64,000 bases of DNA from Syngnathus acus (lineage: Eukaryota; Chordata; Actinopteri; Syngnathiformes; Syngnathidae), in NCBI RefSeq assembly GCF_901709675.1, contig NC_051090.1:7335842-7399841 (forward strand), given 5' to 3'. Below, piece by piece: positions 15,083 to 28,008 of this stretch (the stretch's first letter is position 1; the number at the start of each line of letters is the position of its first letter). A model generated the notes under the pieces. The model searched no databases and was not told the origin of the DNA. It saw only the letters and a program-made list of their open reading frames with translations. Made by a program: the position numbers and the translations under genes.

Positions 15083-16839
15083 ATGAGTTCTTTTTTTAAG
15101 TTTAATTATTTTGAACAAATTCATTATCATGTTTTGATTCAATACACTGAAACAGAAGCAGGAAATTTATTGACAGGAAATCCACATTAAGGATGTGCTT
15201 TGGTGGAAACTTCATCCTTAATTTGTTATGATGGGACACACACACCTTTATAAAGAGGAAATCATGGCTCAGAGAACCAAAGAAGGGAAGAAAAGCTCAG
15301 CAAAACCAACCAAGTGTATCATTTGGTCTTTAGAGCATAACAGTATTGAAGTCGACGGTGACGACAACAGATTCACGGCTCATTACGTTGCGTAATAGTC
15401 TTGGCTTCACATATATTTTAAAAGCCCACTTGCTCCTATTACACTGATAAATCAGTCAGATTGTGCAGCAGTCAAAACCAAATAATACTTTCCCTCTATA
15501 TTATTATCTTTTAAAACATCCTCAGTTGAAATGTTGAGTCTTTGTGGGAAAGGACATTTAAACTTCTGAATACAGAAAAAACCCAAAACGCAACGATGCT
15601 TCACCCTCACATCTTGAATAAATCTTATTACTGTATATTGCTCTAAAAATGTGGATGAGGGAAGATGCTGTGAAAAAGGTTACAGCTGACAGCTTTGCGG
15701 GCTGTTTTGTTATGCGACGAGCCATCTGTTGCAGGGCTCCTCGCAGGCTAAAAGCTACCAGTAAATATAAACATTGTGTTTTGCAGCTACCCAAAAAGTA
15801 ATTAACTAGATTTCCGCTTTCAAAGTGACAACGCTGTTGACCAAATTGTATTTTGCTTTGCATTTTAAATCATTTTGTGTACAGAAGACAATCTTATCAA
15901 AGCAATCCTCATTGACCTACAAAATTGATTTGTGTTTCTGTAATATCGTCACGGTCCGGCGGGTATCTTTTATGGTAGTCTGGAGCGAGACAGCGTAAAG
16001 AGCAGTTTATCCAAATACAATGCATATTATTCATTCTACCTAGATCTATATTATATTTAATTAAGGTCATTCATATTCACATTTTAATCAAATAATCACA
16101 TTATTAAATTATTATATTAGAGTGACAAGTGATCAAGTATTTAATTTCCAACAATGAATATTATATTCAATGGTGAGAGTGAGTGTGCTCTGCCTGAATG
16201 TAGACAGGAATATATTTGGGGGGAGTGGGCCACTAGAGATTTATAAAAACTGTAAATACTTCCAAGTTGGACATTTTAAATATCATTTGATCTGGATTAG
16301 TGGTTGTGCAAAACCACTGGAGGTCATCACATTGGTGTTTGGGTAAGTCAGAAAAAGGGGAATGAAAGAAAACAGCGACTATGGAAATGAAATTTCCATC
16401 GGGGAAATAATAGTCTCTGGTGAGGACTCGAAAGAGCACAGTGTTAAAAACACTTGTAATAAAACAGTTCCATTGCTGCTTAGTGTTGATCGTACATGGG
16501 AGAAAACCTTGAGTCACAGAAAAAGGGCCATGGAGTGCACATACTTGTTCATCAGAGTGACAGCATTCACATTTGATGATGATGTATCAATCCTCGTGCG
16601 ATCCATCTCAATATTGGTAATTTGCTGCACTTCTAGCAGCATCTCTGATCATAATCTATTTGTGACACTTGCACAAATGTTTCAAATAAATAATCGCATG
16701 TGAGAGCACAAATGTCATCTAATGCACTCTCTGAATGTCAAAAATGCAAACGAAGTACTATGATTGATCAAAAATACAAAATCAAAACAAATTCAAATTA
16801 AGTACGTAATATAACAACTAAACACTGTGAAAACTTGCC

Positions 16840-17165
16840 TTAAATGAAGGCTTGACAAGGACTATGACAAACTGCGGCTACATGAGATAAGGACACAATG
16901 AACCAACCAGACTGAACGAAAGAACTGAACTAAATACAAACAAACTGAGGAGACAATGAAGAACACCTGGGCAAGACGCCTGGGCTTGGAGTGACCCGAT
17001 TGGTTAACACAAGGGACGTGGTTAACAAGTACAGGTACACACAATCACCTCACGAGACAGACGCATGAAAGAAACCAGGAAAACATGAAACCAAATTCTA
17101 AATCATACACCAAATCAACTAGGACCATGACGCAAAATGTAATATGACCCATGACCCGAGAATTT
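16840..17165. repeat. Dispersed purine-rich repeat, copy A
   Basis: An A/G-rich block with GAACACCTGGGCAAGAC, ACACAAGGGACGTGG and repeated ATGA/ACCATGAC-type segments. It shares an ordered set of short matches with 39230-39490 (GAACACCTGG.CAAGAC.C.TGG, then ACACAAGGGA). I take both as fragments of one transposon family, of a kind common in fish genomes. Class unknown. Confidence 0.45.
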
Positions 17166-17219
17166 TTTTTAATACTCAGCATGTTAATTATCAACCACCA
17201 CTTACCCTGAAACACATAC

Positions 17220-17237
17220 ATTCATTCATTCATTCAT
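17220..17237. repeat. (TTCA)n short microsatellite
   Basis: Four to five TTCA units. Confidence 0.85.
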
Positions 17238-18317
17238 ATTGACGTGCCTTTGTATTGATGTACGCACCTACATACGTATATGTCATTTTAATAGTCGTAT
17301 GTGAATGAGGCTCAAAGGACAAATAAGATAAATGGTATTCTGTAGTCTGGGATTAATTTACACTCCATTAACGAGAAGTGTACATAGACATTAGCAAGTG
17401 TAACCAAATACTAAAATGCGTGTTGTCCTACTTACTTCCAACACATTATACTCTGTGACTATTGTTAGTTCTACCTTAAATAAAACACACCAATAAATAA
17501 ATATATGAATAAGATAAAATCCTTACCAACATTTTTAAAAAGTAAACAAATGGTGGGAGAAAAAGGAAGTAACCGTTGTCTCACAATGGTAAAATACAAT
17601 ATTCATAGTTAGTGCATTTTTGCAACGATCAAAAACAAAGAAGCTCCATAAGCTTCACTTTAACTTTGAGTTTAAATCTCTGAGAATCAACAGCAATTTT
17701 AATGATATGTAATTAAGGCCTAAACAAATTTGCCCCAACGGATACGATTAATGTGGAACTTATTACAGGCTATGGCACCCAAGGGGGTAATACATTCATA
17801 CTAATCTCATGGTTGTCAGCCTAGGGGCTTCACAGCTATTGAAATGCCTTCGCATTAAGGGCAAGAGTAGACAGGAGGTAGAGAGTCCTGGGAGTTAAAA
17901 TTAGAGCTGTGATAAATGACCTGTACACTGGCTTATGCTGTCAAAAAAAGAAGACAAGTAGGAACAACACTAGATGCATTTTCTATATCCGTAGCTTGCG
18001 TCTGTTGGGAATTCTCCACTATGACTGACAGAGGAGGAGGATAAGTGTGTTTTCATGATGTTATTCTTTCACCATATTGTTTTGCATTCAACTAAATAGC
18101 TTCACAGGCAATCGTAAATAATAATAACCATGCTTACAGCGCTATATGGTGGGCATTCTTCTTTGATATTGGTCTTGTACGGAATATGATGAAGTGGGAG
18201 TTCCGGGCAGGGCCATACAGAAACCTGATCATCAACCAATCAAGTTCATGAGCGTCACGTTCCATATAATGATTATGTATCACCGGTGCATGACGAATCA
18301 CCACTTTTGGCCTTGTG

Positions 18318-18395
18318 GTTGCATTAATTGCTTGCACGCAAGCATCTCCATTACTTGGATTGGGCGGAGTTAAAAGCATGCAAATAAAAAGTGGC
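18318..18395 (+). promoter_or_regulatory. Promoter-like motif cluster
   Basis: Within 40 bases lie an inverted CCAAT core (ATTGG, 18359-18363) overlapping a GC box (GGGCGG, 18362-18367), an octamer (ATGCAAAT, 18378-18385) and an AT-rich AAATAAAAAG element that could serve as a weak TATA box. GGTTGCATTAATTGCTTGC lies just upstream. No open frame or known RNA follows. May be chance or an enhancer. Confidence 0.25.
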
Positions 18396-21143
18396 TCTCA
18401 AATCTTTCAGGCTGCAGACAAACTGGAGACAGTGGCATTGACAAAAAACTTAATGTCAGAAGAGGGTCGGTGAGTGATGGAGTCTTACCGGAGAGCTCCG
18501 AGTGTGTTTAGCACGGAAACACTCCTCATTCACGGAGCTAAAAGCCTTCACGAACATATTACACCAAATTGCTTTGTTGGGAGTCGGACAAAAAGAAAAA
18601 TGACCTCATTCGGAAATGCAGATGTTTATATACTAACTTTGTAGGAACTTAGTAGTGAGTATCAAAAACTGTAATACTACATACCACCAGTACCCTGCCA
18701 TAACATATTCCATCAGTATTCTCATTTTTAGTTTCATATGAAGCAGTGGAGATCTAAATTTATGATTTACACAGATGAAATAACACAAATGATGATCTTT
18801 CTTTCAAAAGAAGCAATGTACAGCAATATACCGTATTGGTTGCCATGCCAGCAACTGGTTTCTTGTATGGTTACACGGCCAGTTACAGTCATTTCTCCCT
18901 TCCATGCATGACGACTTCTCCAGATGTTAGAAGATGAGAACAAGATGTTGAAGTGGTATTGTGCGCATTAATATCCTGATGCGATGACCTAACTTCATCT
19001 CACCGGCCACCCGAAAAATAAAGTAAAAGCACCTTGGACTATTTCTCGTGTTCGGCATGTTTAATTAGATACTAGTTTTAACAGAACTTTTGATGGTGGT
19101 TGGTTGCCAAAACCTAATCTATACTAATCATCGATAATGTTTTTAATAATAGTAATCACTTTTTTCACAGTTTACATATAAGCAACATAGATGAACCAAA
19201 ATCCATCCACGTCTTGTTATGGTACAACTGTGTAACTTTAATATACAGCGCAAGAGCTGACAAAAAAGTTCTTTATGTATATTGTAAACTCAAGAGTAAC
19301 AACCACTTCAAAGAATATGTGTGTTTGGATAATGTTTACGTATGTGCAATCTTCCCACCACCCCCACTCATAAAGACAGCTTGAGCAACGTAAAGACCTT
19401 GGTAATTACACGGCTTACAGCATTGAACGTAACCCTGCCAATTAACCTTGCCGAGATCTCTGTAAATGTTTCCTCCTGTTCGATGAGCATTTAAACAATC
19501 CACCACCCAATACACATCCTGTTTTTGTTCGATATTATTGTAAGAAATACACCCACTCCAGCAAGCATTATTAACAAATTGGCCTACAGTTCCATGAGGG
19601 TTGCAGAGTGGATGCACATGGGTCAGCCGACCTCCTAAAGATAATGGCTTAAATTGCTTTCAGATTGCAACACTAGCATTGCATTTAGGTTAGATGAGAT
19701 GAATGTTTTGTGAGCTACGAGCCTGTCTGTATGATATCATCGTACTGATGGAATTGCGAATATTTAACTGCCAAATCCTGATGATGTAAACAAATGGTTT
19801 ACATTACCGTTTTGTATGTATAAATGTCAAATTACAGCTCAACAAGAGGAAATCCGCCACATGAAAAAAATGAAAACGCATGCACTGTATAAATGAAAAT
19901 ATCCAGTCAAAGCTTTGTGTAAAGTGAAGCATCAGTGAGCATGTAATCCTCAAAGAATTTCCAGTGGTGGTGGAGAGGCAGACAAGGACGATGTTGCACA
20001 GCTCCAGAAATGAATGGCCTTATTATGAAAGATACAGCTGAATGATAGCTTTGAATTTGGAGTATTACCCGCCAAGCAAATCAATTTTTTAAAAGAGATT
20101 TCTTTATTCATTTTAGTGGTGAGAAAGGATAAAAACCAAATAAATAATGAATAGTATTGTTTTTCCAAATACACAAAGTGATTTGACATTTAGATATTGT
20201 AAGGCATTTTTCCAGCGAAAAGTAAACCAAGTAATAATATCAAGAAAAGTTAAGTTGCATCCTTCTGTGGTTTAAGCACAATGCTCCAACAGCTTTATCT
20301 TCGGAAGAAAAGACATGCTGGCATTTCCATCACTAATGTGTTTTCCACCGCCTTTGAGACTAAACCGGCATTTGTTTCAAATTATGCCCACAAAAGCTGC
20401 TGCTGCTGCTCCATTGTGTTGAAGATGGTTTATTTGCCAAAGCACTTTGCATATTCCCATGAAGCCCGAAGAACCCTGCAGCCGACACAAGCCCAATCAG
20501 AAAGCACCTAATAACAGTCACAATAATCAGAAGGATGTGTTGCAATCACTGCTACACAGCAAGAGTCCCGCTCACAGGAAACAGCGTGAGCGCCAGCCAT
20601 CAAACAGCAAGAGGCCCGTGATACTGTCAAAATCAATGCTTTCAGACTTGCTTATTAATAAACATGACCAATTAAGTTAGCAAACTATTTACCAACACTC
20701 TGTGTCAAGATGCTTTTGAACAGCATCCGTGTGTTATGGTTGTATAATGACATTGAAACATAATATAAAAGGTTTCCACCTTTTATACAGCCATTTGACA
20801 ATTACAATATTCTTTCACACTTACTAGCTACAGTTGCATCATTTCATACAGTTTGACTATGAAAGATGTGAAACCCAAAACAACAAAATATCGTTGAGGG
20901 AACCTTTATAAACTCCATCATTATCAATATAGTATATCTAAATTGCCATGATCTGTGTTTTGGTGCTTGCGTTGTTTTTTTTTTGTTTTTTTTTTATATG
21001 TTCATGTCTTCTCTTACTCATTAGGTTTTGTTTCCATCAGTTTTTGTCAGCCCAGTCTTTCGTGTCTACCAACCAGCTCCCTCCTGCCACCTGAGTCTTT
21101 CTTTCAGTCTTTATTTGTTCATTGTTTCTGTTGCTATTGAAGA

Positions 21144-21263
21144 TATTAATATTATCATTATTATATCATTATCATTATTATTATTATTATCATCATTATC
21201 ATCATCATTATTATTAATATCATCATTATTATTATTATTCTCATTATTATTATTATCTTCATT
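21144..21263. repeat. Imperfect (ATT/ATC)n microsatellite
   Basis: About 120 bases of ATT and ATC triplets. The opposite strand gives an Asn/Asp-rich frame and the top strand a Ser/Leu-rich frame; both are repeat translations. Confidence 0.95.
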
Positions 21264-23479
21264 GTGCTTTACTCCCTGCTCCCTTGCACTTGATCCTCCA
21301 ACTTTTGACACAAATATCACAAAATCCCTCAGTTATTGATACAAAATAGTTTAAAAATCATAATATAGAATTAGGGAGTGTTTGTGTGCACACCGTTTGG
21401 TGGAGTATCACAAGGCTCGAGATAACCGGGTACATATTCCCATTTTGTGCCTCATATGGAGACACTGGAAGGCAAAATTGTGACCAGTTGTGTAAGTAAC
21501 ACAGCATGCTTTTGTCACATGCATAAAAAGTCGGAAGACGAAGCAAAGCTATTCGGTTGACAGTCCAGGAAGATGGCAAAAATGTTGGCACATTTAAGGT
21601 TGAAGTGCAAGATGAGCGCGTGTAATCGTGCCTTCTTTTGTGTGAACTGGTCCTGTGTGTAAAATCAGTGCTGGCCTGTAATGTAAGCATTGTGTCTTCA
21701 AACTGGTGAAGTCAACCACCTTAATTGGTTCTGTCAATTGTTATGACCATTTCATATTGTTCATGTCTTTATTCATCTACAAGCACAGAAATCAATGCAG
21801 TAAAAAGTCATAAATTCCAGTCCATTTCACAAAGGGCAATATTTGGAATGCAAGGTGAAATCTGAACAGAGCATTGAAGAGATCGTAAAGAGATGAAACA
21901 AAGCCATTGTCAGTGACAACAGACTACTATGTTGAGTGCCTCTATTATTCGGTGCACGCAGGTGCTGAGGTGACTACAATTATGTCTATGTCATTGTTAG
22001 CACATTGATGTGTATGCATTACGAAAGTTGTTTTGTATTGCCCTGATGTGCAACATTTATGTCAGACAGAATATGCCATTCTCATATTACATATAAGATC
22101 ATTTTATCATATTTGGTTGAGATGCAAATGTGGGTGTTTTTTTTGTTTTGTTTCCTGCCCAAGGCTCAAACACAGCTTCAAATGTCCAAACCTACACAGT
22201 TTCTATCCTTAAATCTAAGAAACTCTTAAAGCTTTACAATAATGTATAGAAATGGATTTGAGAAGATTGTTTCAAATGTTTTTGATGCCAAACCACTTTT
22301 TATTATTTAAATAGTTGCTGGGTGCATTTTCTGCTTGATAAAAAAGCTTCTCCCTGAACAGCGTATTTTTGTTATTTTTCTCTTTGAAAAGAAAAACTCA
22401 TTACCTTTACACTGAAGACACCAGTACGTTTCAGTTCAGTTTGCTGTACACCCTTATTCTACAACAAGGCTGAGATCTGTATGGCATCATAGCAGCAGGA
22501 CAGAGAGCGAGTCACTACGGACTTAAAAAAAAAAGAGGAAAAAAGAAAATAACAAGCACAAACTTCTTCAAATCCTCTTTCGGTCATAAACCGCAGCCTT
22601 TCTAACCACAATGTTGATTTTTTTTTTCCTGAAAAATGTGTGGTGTCTCAAAGTAGCTTACAAAGCTAGAAGTCCTTTAAAATATAAACAAATAGAAGGG
22701 TTTATTGTTGAGAAACCAAGCCATGAGATCTTAGTTGGAAAGAAAGAAACCACGTAATTAATAAAAGATCCAAAATACACATTGGCATGCTTGTATGCAA
22801 TGTTGAATCCTGATCCGTCTGGCATTTGTCTAAACACTATTTGAAGTGATCAGTTAAAAGGTGTTTTGCAATCATTTTGTCCAAATAGTGTCAAGCGCAA
22901 CCTTGATAGATTGACCACATCCGCACCCTTGAGTATTGTGGACTATTAATCATTTCACTACAGTTTCACCTGCAGGATAAATGACCGAGTTCAAAGGTGA
23001 GTAGGAGGGTTATGGAACACTGAAGAAATCCAAATCCAGTGAAAACAAATGCAATGTGATCTTGATTTTATTTTGTGCAACCACTTGATGATGTAAAATT
23101 GAGCAAATTCAACATTGTTTTTCAGTGTACATGTTCAGGAGAAATGTGAGCTCTCTGGGAGAAGAAGTGCTAGCCGCATCAAAATTGATTTAGCCTTCCC
23201 TTTCTCTTTTATAGGTTTTATTTTTCAAATGTGTTCAGGAATTGTTGTCACTCGTGTGAGCTAAATGTTTCAACGTGGCGCCAACAGCATTCAAACTTGT
23301 GAAGAGGAGGAAACGCATCACTAAGGCGCAACAACTTTACTCAGCCTGGAGGGTCCCTCAGGCCATATTTTAAGGAGGCAAGAGGGTGAATAAAGCTGTG
23401 TATATTCCATTTGTATCTTCGTACGACTTCCACTGGTCCGAGATGACTGACTTGATGCTAATAAGCTTGCTCTGTCATG

Positions 23480-24180
23480 CTTAGACTGTCAGACCTGGTG
23501 CTACTGCATGTTAAGATAAAGAGGCAAATCCCAAAGGTTCTGGATCCCGCTTGAGATTTAGCATATGAATGAATATAAGAAATGCAAATACATCTCCACA
23601 AAACTTCTCTGCTCGTCTCATTCTCCCCTCAAGAAAGTTCTCACTAAACAAATTCATCTAGCCATGCTCACGCTTCTGCCTGGTGATAGATAGCCTTAGT
23701 TCATGGCTGGCTGCCGTTACATTTTGTGCTTGCTGATTGGCTGTGTCCAGTGGGCCGGTTCGTCCAAGAATCCCCTTGTACGGTCTACAGGTCCTAGGCT
23801 ATTGATTTCCTGCTTGAACTAGCTGCATGACCTGCCAATCAATGCTCCGAACAGTGGGATGTCACTGGGAGCAAGTTGACGACATGCGATGCTTGGCAGA
23901 CGTGAAAGTGATGGCATCAAACTAACTAAACCCTCTCTGAGACAGCCCGCAGAGGGAGGGAGACAAAATTCAATTTTTAATCTTTGGGTTTAGCAAGAGA
24001 AAGTTAATCTTAAATTAAGAAGCAATGAGGTGCTTGTTCATTGAAAATCCAATCAGTTTGAAGCGAATCGCCTTACTCCAGGCGAGGAATCAGTCATGGC
24101 TATTTTCTTTTTCTGTAAAGTGCAAGCAAGTGTGACTTAGTCCACTCATTCCATCCAAGTTACAAGCGATTAGCTGTTCG
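23480..24180. promoter_or_regulatory. Candidate conserved non-coding block
   Basis: About 700 bases of complex sequence with GC-richer parts around 23700-23960 and AT-rich homeodomain-like parts (TTAATCTTAAATTAAGAAGC, about 24005). No frame longer than 60 codons is open across it on either strand, so it is not coding. Confidence 0.25.
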
Positions 24181-25742
24181 GGATGAGTCATTTTCACTGG
24201 GAAGCACTGAGTGGAAACTATTGAGAAACATCACACCTTCTGAGTTTTGCTGCTGCAGATTCACAGAGGGAGGGGAAGCCCAGAATAAATAAATACTCTT
24301 TCTAATTTGCTGATTTTGTGGCCACCGGGAGTGCTTTTTTGTTCATGAAGCAAGGAAATGCCTTTGGCCATGTTTAAAACATTTAATTATCACATCAATT
24401 GCATTCTTCTCGACTCCCTTAAGTACAAATTAAGTTTGAGAAACCACCACAAAGGCTGAAAGAAATGCTTTGAAAAGAAAAATAACGCATTTGACTAAAG
24501 GCGGATACCGTTAAAGAAATTTCAAGTTTCAGTTTGGCAAAGCAGGACAAGGCTTGTGTAAAATGACACAGAATATAGGAACAATGATAGCTTAACAGAT
24601 ATAAATTAATTGGCATCTTATTTCTTTTACAGAAGCCTATATATTGATTTATTTCTATTTTTTAATATGTACGGTATATTAAATTAATAATACTTCAAGC
24701 ATCGGCCCTCTAAAAAAAATCTAGATTGATATATATACACAGTATGCATAATATTCAAATGTGTGTTACATTTTTTAACTGCATCATTTGTGTAATCCAC
24801 AATTCCAAAGATTTCAATTTAATTTCAAGTGCAACTGTTGTTGTTAATTGCCATTTGACATAGTTAAAACGAGTTAAGCAAGAAAACATAATACATTTTT
24901 CATCAGCTTGTTGTTATAATGGTCACTACTTTCTGTTAATTTGTGCCGCAATAATCCTTCTGGACCAGTCTGCATGAAATATATATCCTCATAAATACTT
25001 AAATGTTGTGCTGATGTGGGCTTCATTGTCCACACTTCTAAAAACATCATTATTTATATCAAACAAACATGTCTATTTAAACTAATGAGAAAAAAAAAAA
25101 CTATCCAGATAATGACTCTTTTTAACAATATTGGAAAGACACACATCTAACTTATGGTGCTTCATCATCAACAAACAACTCTTTCTTTCATAACTTTGTA
25201 AGGATGGCCGTCAAAGACATTCAGCTCCGCTCCTATTGTGTTATTGTCAAGGGTACTGGCGTCAGCGAAAATAATGCGTGCTGGCGGTACAGCATCAAGT
25301 TGTCTGCAAAGGAAACACTTTACCCGCAGCTTCTCTGACACTTATGAGAAAGCACCATTAGTGCATTATGCATAGTTGTACAAGTACCATATCAAGCGTC
25401 AGTGAAAGACGAGTGGCAGAGCAACTCTCCCGTCGACCGTACCACATTTGTTATTGCCAACCATCAGCATTTCTCCGTGGAAATGCAGTTGAAACAAAGA
25501 GCCATTTTCTAATTTGCTACCATGAAATCACTCTACCAAACCTCCAGTAATGATTTTGTCTTGGGGGCGGAATTTCGACCCAGGTAAAATACACACACAA
25601 TAATAGATGATGATCAAAAAGGGCTTTGTCTTTGTTTTAAACTGATCTGAATTGATTCACCAGAGAACTATAAATAGTGTAAATTATTTTTTTTATGTGA
25701 GATTTTGATCATGTAAATTTTCAAATCTTTTTTATACTTACA

Positions 25743-25767
25743 TTATATATATATATATTATATATAG
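25743..25767. repeat. (AT)n microsatellite
   Basis: TATA dinucleotide run with one phase change. Self-complementary, so it could extrude as a hairpin. Confidence 0.9.
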
Positions 25768-26499
25768 CATACACTCCACATTTCAAAGCAAGAATTTATT
25801 TAAACACTTTCTGAAAGAAAACCATATTATACAGTCAAACAATACTTTTACCTAAAAAAAAAAAGGCTATTTTAAGATTAATTCCCCTGTAGGTTCTGCA
25901 GATAAAATTGCCAAATGCTGATGTGATGTGAAATACCGAACATATGCCTCAAATATATACATTGTAATTATAGATCATATCTATATGGGGCAACAGAGAC
26001 AAAAGAATTCATGACCAATCCGCTTACCGCCTTTTTCAGGCTTCGAAATGGATAAAGATGAGCCTGGTTGCCACCAAATGCTTTTCACGTGGACAAATTT
26101 TTTTTTTATCTAACAGTGGGAAACTCTATCATGTTATTTTATATATATGTGTCTTACCCTAAGGTGTAATTGTGCCTGTGCATGCAACTCGCTACAGAAT
26201 TACTCTCAGAAGCCTAAGTGGAAAGTTGGGACTTGATAAATGTAATTTTCCTGCAACGTTTTGGATGGATTTTTACACTTAGCCAATAGTGTGTCTATAT
26301 TTAATAGTACTAAATTCTCATGGGACCACCTTTACAGCCCATATATGTGCACAGAAACATACAGGCGTTAGAAGAAGGAAAGAGTACCTTAGGGTATCAA
26401 GGTCATCTTGGGAAAAATAACATGATCTCCCTGGAATGTCCTCCCCGCCTCTTTGCACATCTCACAGTCTTTTTGATCCCGTTCTTTCTGCTGGCTTTG

Positions 26500-26830
26500 A
26501 TCAGCTACTTTTTATTCGTCATTGGCCATGATATGCGCTTGACAGGCAGCCGCGTGATTAGACAAGGATGGAGCGGCATAGCTGAACATGGAGCTGGAGG
26601 GCTGCAGGGCACCCTTCCCCATCATGATGGGCTTCGGTGTAATTAGACATTAGCACCCAGCAGGAAGCCACTAACATGGGCCCAACCTCCATTAGAATGA
26701 TTATCACAGATAATTCACTTTAATAAATACATAACAGACCACTGGACTAACGCAAGTACAGATAACAGTGGATGTTTTTGTAATTGCCGCTTAATTGGTG
26801 CATGCAGGGCAGCAGATATCACACCAGATT
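26500..26830. promoter_or_regulatory. Candidate conserved non-coding block
   Basis: Complex sequence with CATTAGAATGATTATCACAG, GATAATTCACTTTAATAAAT and TAATTGCCGCTTAATTGGTG. The overlapping 108-codon frame (26320-26646) has one hydrophobic stretch but no recognised domain and no splice context, so I prefer a regulatory reading. Confidence 0.28.
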
Positions 26831-27834
26831 TAGCAACACTGAAAAAAATTTCATTAAAAATAATGATTTAAAAATGTATTAAACCAGTATTTGGAGACTG
26901 TTTATTTATTTTTTAGATATTCAATTAAATGCGTGTGTTGGAAGGAAGATGTTGAAAGTAATACAATTAAAGTAATTATTTTTGTTGCACAACTAAACAC
27001 TGGAAAACTAATTTTACAATTTTAGTAATGTGAATGAATTGTGAAAATGTTTTCTTGCAACAGCTACTTTGCTCCTCCCTGGGATTTCAAAATAATCTAG
27101 ATGAATTCAATTGAACCATATGATTTATTTTGCCCTTTTATACTTCTGCTCTAGGAGTTGAATAGTCAGAATTAAGATTTGGCCCAAAAACATCTTAATC
27201 AACAAAGCATTTTTTTTTTCAGGAAGTGACTGTGTATTTATCTACAGTATGAACATTTCACAATAATGTGGCACTGTATTGTTCTTGTGAACCTGTAAAC
27301 ATACAGCATCAAGTAATGATCATCTCAAATGATCATTTTTTAACAGTATCAGCATTGCATTATTTTTAATTTTGCAGTTCTTTTGATGAAATCAACTCAA
27401 AAGTAATGTGCAACCAATTTCAGTAACAGTAATATTATATTATTAATTTTGTTAAAATAAAATGGATAACAATTACCACACACTAAAAGCAAGTCAATTG
27501 TTTAGCCTGTTTAAACAGCAAATATTTCACATATCCTTAATCATATATGTGGTGAAAGGTAAATTGTCCCCCCAAAAGTCAATTTCTGAGATTATGTTCT
27601 TTAATATGAGCCAGCTAAAGCGTGGCTTGAAGATACACGCATTGACGAGGCGGGCCAGTAGGGAGCAATGGAGATAAGCGCAGCATGCCACACTTGACTC
27701 TGACTGCTCTTCAGCTACTATTGCACAGGGACTACAAAGTCAACTCTTGCTCATCTATTTGAATACAATATTTATTTAGAAGTTAGGCGAGTAGGGAGGA
27801 AAAAAAAAACATCTCTGCATTCCCTCTAGAGCGA

Positions 27835-27985
27835 GATCAATCATCACCTAATTTTACCGGACTGCTCATGTAAGACGCAGCCGGGAGTCCAAGTTCCCTA
27901 GACAGGCTTTTGTACGGCAGACTGCTGCTTGGTTACGCTGCATTAGGGTTTGCAGCCATGATTAAACTGTTTGTCTATCAGTACA
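27835..27985. promoter_or_regulatory. Candidate conserved non-coding block
   Basis: Complex GC-richer sequence in an AT-rich region, with GATCAATCATCACCTAATTT and GCAGCCATGATTAAACTG. No open frame of note. Confidence 0.25.
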
Positions 27986-28008
27986 CACACAGACACACAC
28001 ACGCACAA
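27983..28008. repeat. (CA)n short imperfect microsatellite
   Basis: CA units interrupted by AG and CG. Confidence 0.8.

Noticed and set aside
16362-16703. 113-codon plus-strand frame
   Set aside because: No domain, and an overlapping opposite-strand frame of similar length gives no reason to prefer it.
21111-21339. Asn/Asp-rich or Ser/Leu-rich protein
   Set aside because: Translation of the ATT/ATC repeat.
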